From NCBI GenBank assembly GCA_902783435.1, contig CACZQV010000075.1, forward strand, positions 1 through 10,231: a DNA stretch of 10,231 nt, read 5' to 3'. Of this stretch, positions 1-6,159 are shown piece after piece. The DNA is from an uncultured Erysipelotrichaceae bacterium. GTDB lineage: Bacteria; Bacillota_I; Bacilli_A; RF39; UBA660. How positions within the stretch are numbered: position 1 is the stretch's first letter; each line of letters starts with the position of its first letter. The notes under the pieces were generated by a model, which searched no databases, was not told the DNA's origin, and was given only the letters and a program-made list of their open reading frames with translations. Both the position numbers and the translations under genes were made by a program.

Positions 1-35
1 ATTTTTTGATTAATTTTGAACTATTGGCAAAGATT

Positions 36-80
36 CTCCTAAGCAATAGGTCACGAGTTCGACTCTCGTCGGGTACACCA
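36..80 (+). pseudogene. 3' remnant of tRNA-Arg(CCU), candidate attachment site
   Basis: The anticodon loop CTCCTAA (36-42, anticodon CCT at 38-40), the 3' anticodon stem GCAAT (43-47), variable loop AGGTC (48-52), a perfect 5-bp T stem (53-57 with 65-69) around TTCGACT, the acceptor 3' strand CGGGTAC (70-76), discriminator A77 and CCA (78-80) are all present and in register. The 5' half is missing: ATTGC is expected at 31-35 but AGATT is found, there is no D arm, and no GTACCCG acceptor strand where a 77-base tRNA would begin. The acceptor CGGGTAC resembles that of Firmicutes tRNA-Arg. Inference: this is the duplicated 3' tRNA segment left at the distal end of an element integrated at the anticodon loop, with bases 1-35 being element DNA. 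A plain tRNA pseudogene is the alternative. Confidence 0.7.
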
Positions 81-88
81 TATAAAAT

Positions 89-110
89 AAAAGAGCAAAG
101 CTCTTTTTTT
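89..110 (+). terminator. Intrinsic terminator after the tRNA-Arg remnant
   Basis: AAGAGC (91-96) pairs with GCTCTT (100-105) around an AAA loop, followed by a T run to 110. It was probably the original terminator of the tRNA-Arg gene. The T run abuts the promoter of the next gene. Confidence 0.85.
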
Positions 111-111
111 A

Positions 112-132
112 TGTTATAATTAAAGTGGTGAT
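112..132 (+). promoter_or_regulatory. Extended -10 promoter and SD of the 136-678 gene
   Basis: TGT-TATAAT (112-120) is a perfect extended -10. Transcription would start near 127, which is the first G of the Shine-Dalgarno GGTGAT (127-132), three bases before the ATG. The leader is therefore predicted at about 9 bases, and the SD is the GGTGAT part of AGGAGGTGAT. A near-identical cassette lies at 7442-7472. Confidence 0.7.
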
Positions 133-135
133 AAT

Positions 136-678
136 ATGGAAAATAGTAACTGGACTGATAAAGATGAAATACACGCATATATGAATAATGCAGCAGAAAT
201 GAATAAAGTCTTTTTTAAACTTACTGATATGATTACAAAACATGATAATAGAGTAGGAAAATTACCACCTATGGGAATTTATTATAATAATAAAATGGTA
301 GAAATATATCATTATTTTCAAAATAAAAATGTATCATATGCTTTTTCTAAAGTAAATCGTACTATAAACTCATATTTTATTATTCTAATGAAAGAAGCTA
401 TATCACTCTTAAATGATTATATAGATTGTAATAATAGTCTTTTATCAACATCTGATATAGAAATAACAGAAAATATGAAACAAAGTCTTTTAAATAAGTA
501 TAAAAATCTATGTGATAAAGTATTAAGCTTTTCAATAGAAAAAGATGCACCTAAAGTAGTATTTGAATATTTTGATAGTAAAAACAATATAGAAAAACAT
601 AATAAATATAAAGAAGAATTAGAACAATTAGGAATTAAGTATATAGAAGAAGATACATCAAATAAAAAAGCACATTAA
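136..678 (+). CDS. Unknown 180-aa cytoplasmic protein
   Basis: I do not recognise this protein. It has 180 residues, no signal peptide and no membrane segment. It looks largely alpha-helical and charged, with a Tyr/Asn-rich middle (residues 45-80) and an acidic, Lys-rich C-terminal helix after residue 140. No catalytic or nucleotide-binding motif is visible. The ATG at 136 follows GGTGAT at 127-132 by three bases. The gene is monocistronic, with its own promoter and a terminator hairpin whose loop contains the stop codon. It is the first chromosomal gene beyond the tRNA-Arg remnant and is convergent with the lipoprotein gene at 696-1229. Its base composition matches its neighbours, so nothing marks it as foreign. 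That it is a real gene is well supported by the promoter, SD and terminator; its function is unknown. Confidence 0.8.
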   Translation: MENSNWTDKDEIHAYMNNAAEMNKVFFKLTDMITKHDNRVGKLPPMGIYYNNKMVEIYHYFQNKNVSYAFSKVNRTINSYFIILMKEAISLLNDYIDCNNSLLSTSDIEITENMKQSLLNKYKNLCDKVLSFSIEKDAPKVVFEYFDSKNNIEKHNKYKEELEQLGIKYIEEDTSNKKAH

Positions 679-687
679 GTGCTTTTT
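665..687. terminator. Shared bidirectional terminator of two convergent genes
   Basis: AAAAAGCAC (665-673) pairs with GTGCTTTTT (679-687) around the loop ATTAA (674-678). The loop contains the TAA stop (676-678) of the plus-strand gene. The A and T runs on either side let it act for the minus-strand lipoprotein gene as well. Confidence 0.85.
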
Positions 688-695
688 ATTTTTAA

Positions 696-1229
696 CTATT
701 TTTTAGAAGTAATACTAGTTATATGACTAAGTATATCTTGTACTTCTTCATTTTCAATAGCAGCTTTAGCAGATTTTTCATTATCTTCATTACCACGTAC
801 TGTTAAGATAAGATTATATTCTTTACTATCACCACATGGAAGAATTACTTCATAATACATATATGAACCATAGAAATATTGGATACCTTTAAGATCACCA
901 TAAGTAACTTCTTTATATTGATCATTATCTTTTCTCTTAGCTTTTAAAGCATCCCAATCACCTTTGAAGAAATATCCAAAATCATCATTGAATTCAATTC
1001 CAATTTTGAAATCTTTTCCAACTAAAGCAGCTTGTTCTCTTGAAGTTCTAAGATCTTCTTTGTCAGTTGAAATTTTATAACCACCGTCAGCTTTTACATT
1101 GAAAACGATAGTTCCTTCATCACCTTCAAATTTTAATTCCTCTCTCTTTGGTTCACATCCAGTAGTTACAAATAATACTGTAACTGCTAATAATGCTACT
1201 AATAAAACACCTTTTAATTTCTTCATCAT
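696..1229 (-). CDS. Membrane-anchored lipoprotein, unknown function
   Basis: This 177-residue protein starts with a lipoprotein signal peptide: Lys-rich n-region (residues 3-6), hydrophobic core (7-21) and TTGC lipobox with the acylated Cys at residue 25. The mature part is hydrophilic, charged and probably beta-rich with aromatic segments (FGYFF near 85-90, FYGSYMYYE near 118-126). It is expected on the outer face of the cytoplasmic membrane. Two adjacent ATG codons (1227-1229 and 1224-1226) follow AAAGGAG; the second gives the more usual spacing, and the product is the same after signal cleavage. The gene is divergent from a second lipoprotein gene at 1332 and shares a 102-base intergenic region with it. 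I cannot assign a ligand or enzyme activity. The lipoprotein call is firm; the function is open. Confidence 0.85.
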   Translation of the reverse strand: MMKKLKGVLLVALLAVTVLFVTTGCEPKREELKFEGDEGTIVFNVKADGGYKISTDKEDLRTSREQAALVGKDFKIGIEFNDDFGYFFKGDWDALKAKRKDNDQYKEVTYGDLKGIQYFYGSYMYYEVILPCGDSKEYNLILTVRGNEDNEKSAKAAIENEEVQDILSHITSITSKK

Positions 1230-1253
1230 AAGTCTCCTTTCAATTTTAATTAT

Positions 1254-1262
1254 ATAATAACA
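1254..1262 (-). promoter_or_regulatory. Extended -10 promoter of the minus-strand lipoprotein gene
   Basis: Read on the minus strand, TG-T-TATTAT occupies 1262 to 1254. A TATAAT overlaps at 1254-1249 as an alternative. No good -35 is seen (TTGTAT at 1277-1272 is the best). The same TGTTATTAT sequence precedes the minus-strand gene at 6802-7389. Confidence 0.5.
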
Positions 1263-1294
1263 TTATTTTACATACAAGTATTTAAGAATAAAAA

Positions 1295-1326
1295 AAAGTA
1301 TGTTATAATATACTTTGCTAGGAGGG
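1295..1326 (+). promoter_or_regulatory. Promoter, dyad and SD of the 1332 lipoprotein gene
   Basis: TGT-TATAAT (1301-1309) is an extended -10, and AGGAGGG (1320-1326) lies five bases before the ATG. The -10 sits inside a 7-bp inverted repeat, AAAGTAT (1295-1301) and ATACTTT (1310-1316), separated by eight bases. This is a plausible operator over the -10 box; no regulator is identified. Confidence 0.6.
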
Positions 1327-1331
1327 AAAAC

Positions 1332-1922
1332 ATGAAAAGAATATTTAAATTAACAACCATTACACTAACTATATTTATGGTATTACTATTAGTTACAGGA
1401 TGTGACTTATTAAAGAAAAAAGAAGTAGAAACAAAATCTACAAAAGAAGATACAAAAGTAGAAGAAAAATCTAAAGGTAAATGTAAAGTATTAGATTGTA
1501 TTAAAAAAATATCAACTGATGCATCATATGAAGAAGTTAATAAAATTATAGGTTTTGATGGAGAATCATATCTAGAAGGAAATGGTTGGAAAACTTATAA
1601 ATGGGAATTAAATGAAGATGATACAGTAGAAGTTACTTTCTTTAGTACAAGCACAACTATAAAAATAAAATTTGACGATGATTTAATTAAAAACAAAAAA
1701 GTAGATTTTTCTAAATATAGTGAAATTAAATCAGCACTAAGTAATAGTCAAAATGTATCATATAAAGAAATGAAAGAAAAATTCGGAGGAGTAGATGGTA
1801 CTCTAATAGAAAAAAGCTCATCAGGAAACAAATATAGATGGGTAAATAGCGAAGGTGGTTATTTAGACGCTAACTTCGATAAAGATAATACTAGATGTAG
1901 TATGGTAATGGGTAGAATGTAA
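1332..1922 (+). CDS. Lipoprotein with two tandem BLIP/SmpA-like repeats
   Basis: This 196-residue protein has a signal peptide with lipobox LVTGC (Cys24), then a Lys/Glu-rich linker (28-50) that would hold the domain off the membrane. The rest is an internal duplication of about 75 residues. S65-Y66-E-E-V...I-I-G74, Y89-K-W91 and a beta strand ending F103 in the first copy match S143-Y144-K-E-M...F-G152, Y168-R-W170 and the strand ending F182 in the second. A helix-turn followed by a beta sheet in two tandem copies is the plan of the beta-lactamase inhibitory protein (BLIP) and SmpA/OmlA-like folds, which bind other proteins. A binding role at the cell surface is inferred from that resemblance; no partner is known. 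Cys51 and Cys56 could form a disulfide. The gene is monocistronic and divergent from another lipoprotein gene. Confidence 0.8.
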   Translation: MKRIFKLTTITLTIFMVLLLVTGCDLLKKKEVETKSTKEDTKVEEKSKGKCKVLDCIKKISTDASYEEVNKIIGFDGESYLEGNGWKTYKWELNEDDTVEVTFFSTSTTIKIKFDDDLIKNKKVDFSKYSEIKSALSNSQNVSYKEMKEKFGGVDGTLIEKSSSGNKYRWVNSEGGYLDANFDKDNTRCSMVMGRM

Positions 1923-1949
1923 AAATGACTAGAAATAGTCATTTTTTTT
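1921..1949 (+). terminator. Intrinsic terminator after the 1332 lipoprotein gene
   Basis: AAAAATGACTA (1921-1931) pairs perfectly with TAGTCATTTTT (1936-1946) around a GAAA tetraloop, followed by more T. The stem starts inside the stop codon (1920-1922). Confidence 0.9.
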
Positions 1950-1970
1950 ATTTTAAAAAAATAATATATA

Positions 1971-1999
1971 TGATAATATCTTATTAAGAATAAGGTGAT
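1971..1999 (+). promoter_or_regulatory. Likely promoter and SD of the HExxH gene
   Basis: GATAAT (1972-1977), or TGA-TAATAT (1971-1979) read as an extended -10, is followed by AAGGTGAT (1992-1999), which ends three bases before the ATG at 2003. No convincing -35 is seen; its place is taken by the preceding terminator's T run. Confidence 0.5.
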
Positions 2000-2002
2000 T
2001 AT

Positions 2003-2893
2003 ATGAATAGTAAAGATCTAATTGAAAGAGAAAAACCATATATAGATGAAATATGTAATAAATATAATTATGATAGTAATATAACTCATCTATTACATAT
2101 AATTATTCCCGCATTTATATTAAAATATGGTATTTCTAAAGAAAAATTAATTCTTAATACATTTAAAGATATAAAAATAATTAATAGTAATGAAGAAAAT
2201 AACATGGTAAAAGCATATTATTATAGTACACCTATAAAAATAGATAATGAAATAAAAACAAATAAAACTATGGTTATTAATAATTATAATAATATAAGTT
2301 TAGTAGATCTATTAGATAACTTAGTCCATGAATTTAATCATGCGCTTAATTCATACATTAATGAAATATATATATCTAGTAAATATATATATCTACGCAC
2401 AGGATTAACTTATAGAATCTATTCAAAAGAAAATTTAAAATTTATAAAAAAAGATTCTTCTTTTATACTAGAAGAAATAATTAATACAAAACAAACTAAT
2501 GATATTATAAATATTATAAAAGAATTTGACTCCAGTGATAATACAATATATGCAATAAATTCTGAAACAAAAGATAAGTATAAATCTAATTCTTATTATC
2601 TCCAAAGTTATGTATGTAAAGAAATATTAGAAAATAAAACATTTATTTCTACATTAGAAAATTTAAGAATAAATGGAGAAGTATATGATATAAGAAAATG
2701 GTTTGATGATATTATAGGTAGAGAAGGTACTTATAAAGAATTAATACATTTATTAGAAGAAGTATATAATTTAGAAATAGAGTATACTAAAAAGAAATGG
2801 TTTAAGACATTTATTATTAGTAAAATAAGAGATAAATCTAGTAAAATAATGGAAATAGTAAGAAAGTTTAATAATAATGTTAATTTTAAATAA
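2003..2893 (+). CDS. Putative zinc metallopeptidase with an HEFNH motif
   Basis: This 296-residue protein carries LVHEFNHAL, a zincin HExxH motif with His109, Glu110 and His113, at the end of a hydrophobic helix (about 101-116). In zincins the two His bind zinc and the Glu activates water. In gluzincins a Glu downstream is the third ligand; Glu157 or Glu158 in a helical ILEE segment about 45 residues on could serve. There is no signal peptide or membrane helix, so the protein is probably cytoplasmic. The sequence is unusually rich in Ile, Asn, Lys and Tyr. The C-terminal third (after about residue 225) is helical and charged. I know of no named family it belongs to. It has its own promoter, SD and terminator. 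The gene is certain; the metallopeptidase activity is inferred from the motif, and the substrate is unknown. Confidence 0.75.
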   Translation: MNSKDLIEREKPYIDEICNKYNYDSNITHLLHIIIPAFILKYGISKEKLILNTFKDIKIINSNEENNMVKAYYYSTPIKIDNEIKTNKTMVINNYNNISLVDLLDNLVHEFNHALNSYINEIYISSKYIYLRTGLTYRIYSKENLKFIKKDSSFILEEIINTKQTNDIINIIKEFDSSDNTIYAINSETKDKYKSNSYYLQSYVCKEILENKTFISTLENLRINGEVYDIRKWFDDIIGREGTYKELIHLLEEVYNLEIEYTKKKWFKTFIISKIRDKSSKIMEIVRKFNNNVNFK

Positions 2894-2917
2894 AAAGATA
2901 TTGAAAAGTATCTTTTT
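2892..2917 (+). terminator. Intrinsic terminator after the HExxH gene
   Basis: AAAAAGATA (2892-2900) pairs with TATCTTTTT (2909-2917), with an 8-base loop and a T run after. The stem begins inside the TAA stop (2891-2893). Confidence 0.85.
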
Positions 2918-2923
2918 ATTTTT

Positions 2924-2946
2924 TATAATAAAAAACTAATAGGAAG
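2924..2946 (+). promoter_or_regulatory. -10 box and SD of the ClpX-like gene
   Basis: TATAAT (2924-2929) follows the previous terminator's T run directly, so any -35 would lie in that hairpin. AGGAAG (2941-2946) is the SD, seven bases before the ATG. Confidence 0.5.
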
Positions 2947-2953
2947 TGTTAAT

Positions 2954-4642
2954 ATGAAACAAAAAAATAATAGAAAATGTTGTGCAGCGATGATAATGAA
3001 AAGGCATTATATAGAGAAAGATTCCTATATTTATTCATGTGATTATACTGCATTAGGGGAAATAGACACTAGTACAGGTATATTTTATGATAGAAATGGA
3101 AAAGGGTATAAATCAGTAGTTAAGTCTTTAGATTCATTAGAACCAGATGCTTATTATTGGATAATTGAATTAAGTAAATTAAAAGAAGAATACCCAGCTT
3201 ACTCCCAAAGAGATTCATTAAAAGAGTTTGAAAATGATTGTAAGAAAGACGTATGTTTTGCATATAAAGCAGAAGATGGTCTTCCAGTTACAGTTATACA
3301 AAGTTTAGAAGAATGGCGTGATTTAAGATTTGATGTAGAAAAAGATGAATTTGAAGAAGGGGAAGATGAATATACTAAACTAGTAGAAGAAATAGTAAAT
3401 AATAAATATACAATAAGAGATTTAAAGAAAATAAAAGAAAATTTATTAAAACAACAAGAAGGAATAGAAAGTGCTATTGAATCAGTAAATATATCTATAG
3501 AAGCTAGACACAGTAATCAAAGTTATCTTGAATATTATGAAAAAAAATTAAAGAAATTAGAAGAAGAAGCTAAAAAAATAGAAGAAAATTTAGAAGAACC
3601 ACAAGAAGAAATAGAAGAAAAACAAGAAGAAAAGAAAGAAATAAGTATTAATGAAGTATATAATAAAGTAACTAAAACTTTAATAGCTCAAGAAGAACCT
3701 GCACGTAGATTAATTGCAGAAATTACTAGAAAAGAAGAAGATGAAGAAGAAGGAGAAAAATCAAGTGGTATATTACTCACAGGACAAAGTGGTTCTGGTA
3801 AAACACTATTAATGAAATTAATAGCTGAAAATATTAATAGACCACTTTTAAAAGTAAATGCCACAGATTTAACTATGCCAGGATATGTAGGAAGAGATAT
3901 AGAAGAGGTTTTATGGGACCTATATATAGAATGTGGTAGAGATTTAAACAAAACAGAACATGCAATTATCTTCTTTGATGAAATAGATAAAAAAGGTTCA
4001 GATAAGAAATCAGATGTTTCTGGACAAGGTGTTTTAAATGTACTATTACCATTTATTGAAGGTGCAAAATATGATGCTTGTGCTGATATTAAACATAGTG
4101 CTACAAAAATAAAAATTGATACTACTAATATGACAGTTATCTTAGGAGGAGCATATACTGATGTATATAAAAATCTACTTCAAAAGAATGAAATAGGTTT
4201 TGGTGGTAATACCTATGATAAACCTACATATCGTGAAGCAGAAGAAGAAGATTTTGTAACATTATCTGGAATGACTAATGAATTTATGGGACGTCTACTT
4301 ATAATTAAATTAAATGATTTAGATGTTGATGCAATAAAAAGAATATTATTAGAATCAGATAAATCAAAATTAAGAGTACAAGAAAGAATATTTGAGAAAT
4401 TAGGTACAAAAATAACATTCACTGATGGATGTCTTACTAAAATAGCTGAAAGAGCTGTTCAAAAGAAAACAGGAGCTAGAGGTTTAAATAAAGTAATTCT
4501 AGAAACAACATGGAAAGCTTATGATGAAGTACATGAACATAAAGGGGTATATAAAGAAGTTCAAATAACAGAAGAAACAGTAGATGATCCTTCAAATTTC
4601 AAATTAGTAAAAAAAAGAGGAAGAAAAAAGAAGAATGATTAA
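2954..4642 (+). CDS. ClpX-like AAA+ unfoldase with a non-ClpX N-terminal domain
   Basis: This 562-residue ATPase has Walker A GQSGSGKT (277-284), pore loop GYVG (310-313), Walker B IIFFDEID with Asp342/Glu343, an IGFG motif (414-417), box-VII EFMGR with arginine finger Arg447 (443-447) and sensor-2 GARGL with Arg509 (507-511). The order and sequences match ClpX, an ATP-driven hexameric unfoldase that threads substrates into ClpP; in ClpX the IGF loop docks ClpP and GYVG grips substrate. The ClpX zinc-binding N-domain is missing. Instead there are about 135 unrecognised residues with C9, C10 and C29 but no Cys4 pattern, then an acidic coiled coil (about 140-235). A basic tail, KKRGRKKK, ends the protein. 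ClpX is usually a little over 400 residues, so this is a long paralogue. It is inferred to be a specialised unfoldase with its own substrate range. It has its own promoter and ends convergently with the 136-aa gene. Confidence 0.85.
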   Translation: MKQKNNRKCCAAMIMKRHYIEKDSYIYSCDYTALGEIDTSTGIFYDRNGKGYKSVVKSLDSLEPDAYYWIIELSKLKEEYPAYSQRDSLKEFENDCKKDVCFAYKAEDGLPVTVIQSLEEWRDLRFDVEKDEFEEGEDEYTKLVEEIVNNKYTIRDLKKIKENLLKQQEGIESAIESVNISIEARHSNQSYLEYYEKKLKKLEEEAKKIEENLEEPQEEIEEKQEEKKEISINEVYNKVTKTLIAQEEPARRLIAEITRKEEDEEEGEKSSGILLTGQSGSGKTLLMKLIAENINRPLLKVNATDLTMPGYVGRDIEEVLWDLYIECGRDLNKTEHAIIFFDEIDKKGSDKKSDVSGQGVLNVLLPFIEGAKYDACADIKHSATKIKIDTTNMTVILGGAYTDVYKNLLQKNEIGFGGNTYDKPTYREAEEEDFVTLSGMTNEFMGRLLIIKLNDLDVDAIKRILLESDKSKLRVQERIFEKLGTKITFTDGCLTKIAERAVQKKTGARGLNKVILETTWKAYDEVHEHKGVYKEVQITEETVDDPSNFKLVKKRGRKKKND

Positions 4643-4652
4643 TTCTTCTTTT
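4626..4652. terminator. Shared terminator with overlapping stop codons
   Basis: AAAAGAAGAAT (4626-4636) pairs over 11 bp with ATTCTTCTTTT (4642-4652) around loop GATTA (4637-4641). The stops of the two convergent genes share TTAA (4639-4642) at the loop and stem edge. The T run is interrupted on both strands, so it may be moderate in strength. Confidence 0.75.
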
Positions 4653-5049
4653 CATATGACTTTTTAAGTTCTTTAAAATCTTTTCTTGAAATACTAGAAT
4701 CTCTTTTTATTTCACTTTCATTAAAATATAAAAATGAACTAACATTTTCTAAATACTTTTTAAAACCTTCTTCTCCATGATCTCCTTTGTGAGCTTTCAT
4801 AAGATCTATAAGCATACTTTTTCTATTAGCTAATACATCATCTATATGTGCAAGTGCCTCATCTCTATCTAATAGTACATAATCACGTTTAATATTAACA
4901 AAAGCTCTATAAGCAGTATAGAATAAATCTTCTTCAGATATAACTTCATCTTTTAAATTGGGAATTAATATTCCTTTTTCATTAAGTTTTACATTTTCTG
5001 CAAACACTCTATAAACAGGTGCTTTATAAATTGTTATTTTTCCAAACAT
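4639..5049 (-). CDS. Unknown 136-aa protein convergent with the ClpX-like gene
   Basis: I do not recognise this protein. It has an N-terminal beta-like segment (FGKITIYKAPVYRVF, residues 2-16), an acidic helical middle (about 38-95) and a Lys-rich, charged C-terminal helix (about 112-136). There is no signal peptide, no membrane helix and no obvious catalytic motif. The start is supported by GGAGG at 5060-5056, six bases before the ATG, and by a good sigma-A type promoter upstream. Its 3' end overlaps the 3' end of the ClpX-like gene by four bases and they share a terminator, so expression of one could interfere with the other through antisense transcripts. It is a small soluble protein and might be an adaptor or substrate of that ATPase, but position alone is weak evidence because the genes are not co-transcribed. 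Confidence 0.8.
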   Translation of the reverse strand: MFGKITIYKAPVYRVFAENVKLNEKGILIPNLKDEVISEEDLFYTAYRAFVNIKRDYVLLDRDEALAHIDDVLANRKSMLIDLMKAHKGDHGEEGFKKYLENVSSFLYFNESEIKRDSSISRKDFKELKKSYEKKN

Positions 5050-5069
5050 AAAATACCTCCAGTAAAAGT

Positions 5070-5098
5070 ATTATAAATAAAAAAATATATAAAGTAAA
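5070..5098 (-). promoter_or_regulatory. Promoter of the 136-aa gene
   Basis: On the minus strand, TTTACT (5098-5093) and TATAAT (5075-5070) are separated by 17 bases. The SD GGAGG follows at 5060-5056. It is back to back with the tRNA-Met promoter. Confidence 0.7.
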
Positions 5099-5106
5099 GA
5101 AAACTC

Positions 5107-5135
5107 TTGCATTTTAAAAAAATATTTGTTATTAT
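5107..5135 (+). promoter_or_regulatory. Promoter of tRNA-Met
   Basis: TTGCAT (5107-5112) and TATTAT (5130-5135) have a 17-base spacer. Transcription would start near 5142, about 12 bases before the mature tRNA. Confidence 0.7.
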
Positions 5136-5153
5136 TAATATGCATTAAGAAAT

Positions 5154-5230
5154 GGCGAAGTAGCTCAGCTGGCTAGAGCGTTCGGTTCATACCCGAAAGG
5201 TCGGGGGTTCGATCCCCTCTTTCGCTACCA
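5154..5230 (+). tRNA. tRNA-Met(CAU), elongator
   Basis: A complete 77-base tRNA with encoded CCA (5228-5230). The acceptor stem (5154-5160 with 5220-5226) contains two G-U pairs, at the first and last positions. The anticodon stem TTCGG (5181-5185) pairs with CCGAA (5193-5197) around TTCATAC, giving anticodon CAT at 5188-5190. The stem lacks the three G-C pairs of initiator tRNA, and the sequence closely follows the Bacillus elongator tRNA-Met. A lysidine-modified tRNA-Ile(CAU) is less likely on acceptor sequence. Confidence 0.93.
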
Positions 5231-5239
5231 ATTAGAAAC

Positions 5240-5269
5240 AAAACTAACTAGTAATAGTTAGTTTTTTTG
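5240..5269. terminator. tRNA-Met terminator overlapping the LysR gene 3' end
   Basis: AAAACTAACTA (5240-5250) pairs over 11 bp with TAGTTAGTTTT (5255-5265) around GTAA, with T to 5268. The LysR stop codon (5260-5258 on the minus strand) is in the right arm, and the tRNA terminator's T run encodes the LysR C-terminal Lys-Gln-Lys-Asn. It probably serves both strands. Confidence 0.85.
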
Positions 5270-6139
5270 TTTTATAATTTCAATAAACTTCTTAGTACTA
5301 AAATTAGGTATCTGATTCTTTAAAGTAGCTATACCAATATATCTGTTTGGTAGTTTCTCTTTAATTTTAATTTCATATAATTCTTTTGTATTTAATTCTT
5401 TTTCAATATATTCTTTAGTACAAATTCCAATGCCTAAACCAATCTTCGCAAATTCAGATATCAAAGTATAACTAGATGATTCAATATTATTATTAAAAAT
5501 AATATTATTATCATTTTCTATTTTTTCAATAAAATCACGACTATTAGAGCCCTTAGTTTGAAGAATAATAGGATAATTTACTAAATCTTTAATAGATATT
5601 TCTTTATCAAATAAACTATTAGATACAAAACAACTATGTATCTTTTTAATCTTATCTATATCTATATCATATCCATAATCTTTATCTATAACATGAACAA
5701 TAGCTATATCAATAAGACCATTTTTTAACTTTTCTAATAATTCATTACTAATATCAGTATACATATGAATAGTAATATTAGGGTATAATTCATGAAACTC
5801 TTTTAAATATGGTAATAAATACTTTTCTGTTATAGTAGTACTAACACCAATTCTAATTGAACCAGTATTTAAACTAATTAAATTACTAAATTCATTTTCC
5901 GCATTAGTAATATTATCAATAGCATTTTTTATATGATTATAAAAAGATTTTCCTTCTTCTGTAAGAATAACTCCTTTTTGAGTTCTCACAAAAAGATCTC
6001 CACCTAATTGAGATTCTAAGTTTTTAATTGATTTACTTAAAGCAGGTTGTGATATACCTAATTTTAAACTAGCTTTAGTAATATTACCACTATTAGCTAC
6101 TTCATAAAAAATTCTATACAATTCATAATTTATATTCAT
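5258..6139 (-). CDS. LysR-family transcriptional regulator
   Basis: At 293 residues this is the normal length for the family. The N-terminal winged helix-turn-helix (residues 1-60) has the LysR pattern F11-Y-E-V-A...G18-N-I-T-K-A...L27-G-I-S-Q-P-A-L-S-K...L41-E...L45-G...L49-F-V-R52. A linker helix follows (about 60-88), then the periplasmic-binding-protein-like effector domain starting at G-S-I-R-I-G-V-S near residue 94. LysR regulators are usually tetrameric, bind a small ligand and control a divergent gene and themselves. The effector cannot be read from sequence. The start is supported by GGAGG (6149-6145), five bases from the ATG. The gene is divergent from the unknown gene at 6242, with 102 bases between them that hold both promoters and a 17-base dyad, so that gene is the likely target. 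Confidence 0.93.
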   Translation of the reverse strand: MNINYELYRIFYEVANSGNITKASLKLGISQPALSKSIKNLESQLGGDLFVRTQKGVILTEEGKSFYNHIKNAIDNITNAENEFSNLISLNTGSIRIGVSTTITEKYLLPYLKEFHELYPNITIHMYTDISNELLEKLKNGLIDIAIVHVIDKDYGYDIDIDKIKKIHSCFVSNSLFDKEISIKDLVNYPIILQTKGSNSRDFIEKIENDNNIIFNNNIESSSYTLISEFAKIGLGIGICTKEYIEKELNTKELYEIKIKEKLPNRYIGIATLKNQIPNFSTKKFIEIIKQKN

Positions 6140-6159
6140 AATAACCTCCAGTTATGGAC

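Noticed and set aside
1..80. tRNA-Arg interrupted by a group I intron
   Set aside because: A group I intron ends in G just before the 3' exon. The base before CTCCTAA is T and the loop contains no G, and no intron core is visible in the 35 bases seen; an attachment remnant fits better.
36..80. 3' end of tmRNA
   Set aside because: The acceptor would need the G-U pair recognised by alanyl-tRNA synthetase; here the third pair is A-T, and the anticodon loop and 5-base variable loop are those of a normal tRNA.
3688..4422. Antisense open frames of 87 and 69 codons inside the ClpX-like gene
   Set aside because: They lie wholly opposite conserved AAA+ coding sequence, have no SD or promoter, and their composition is a mirror of the sense codons.
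2954..4642. Canonical clpX
   Set aside because: The Cys4 zinc-binding N-domain is absent, and there are about 140 additional residues with a coiled coil; it is a paralogue, so I gave no gene symbol.
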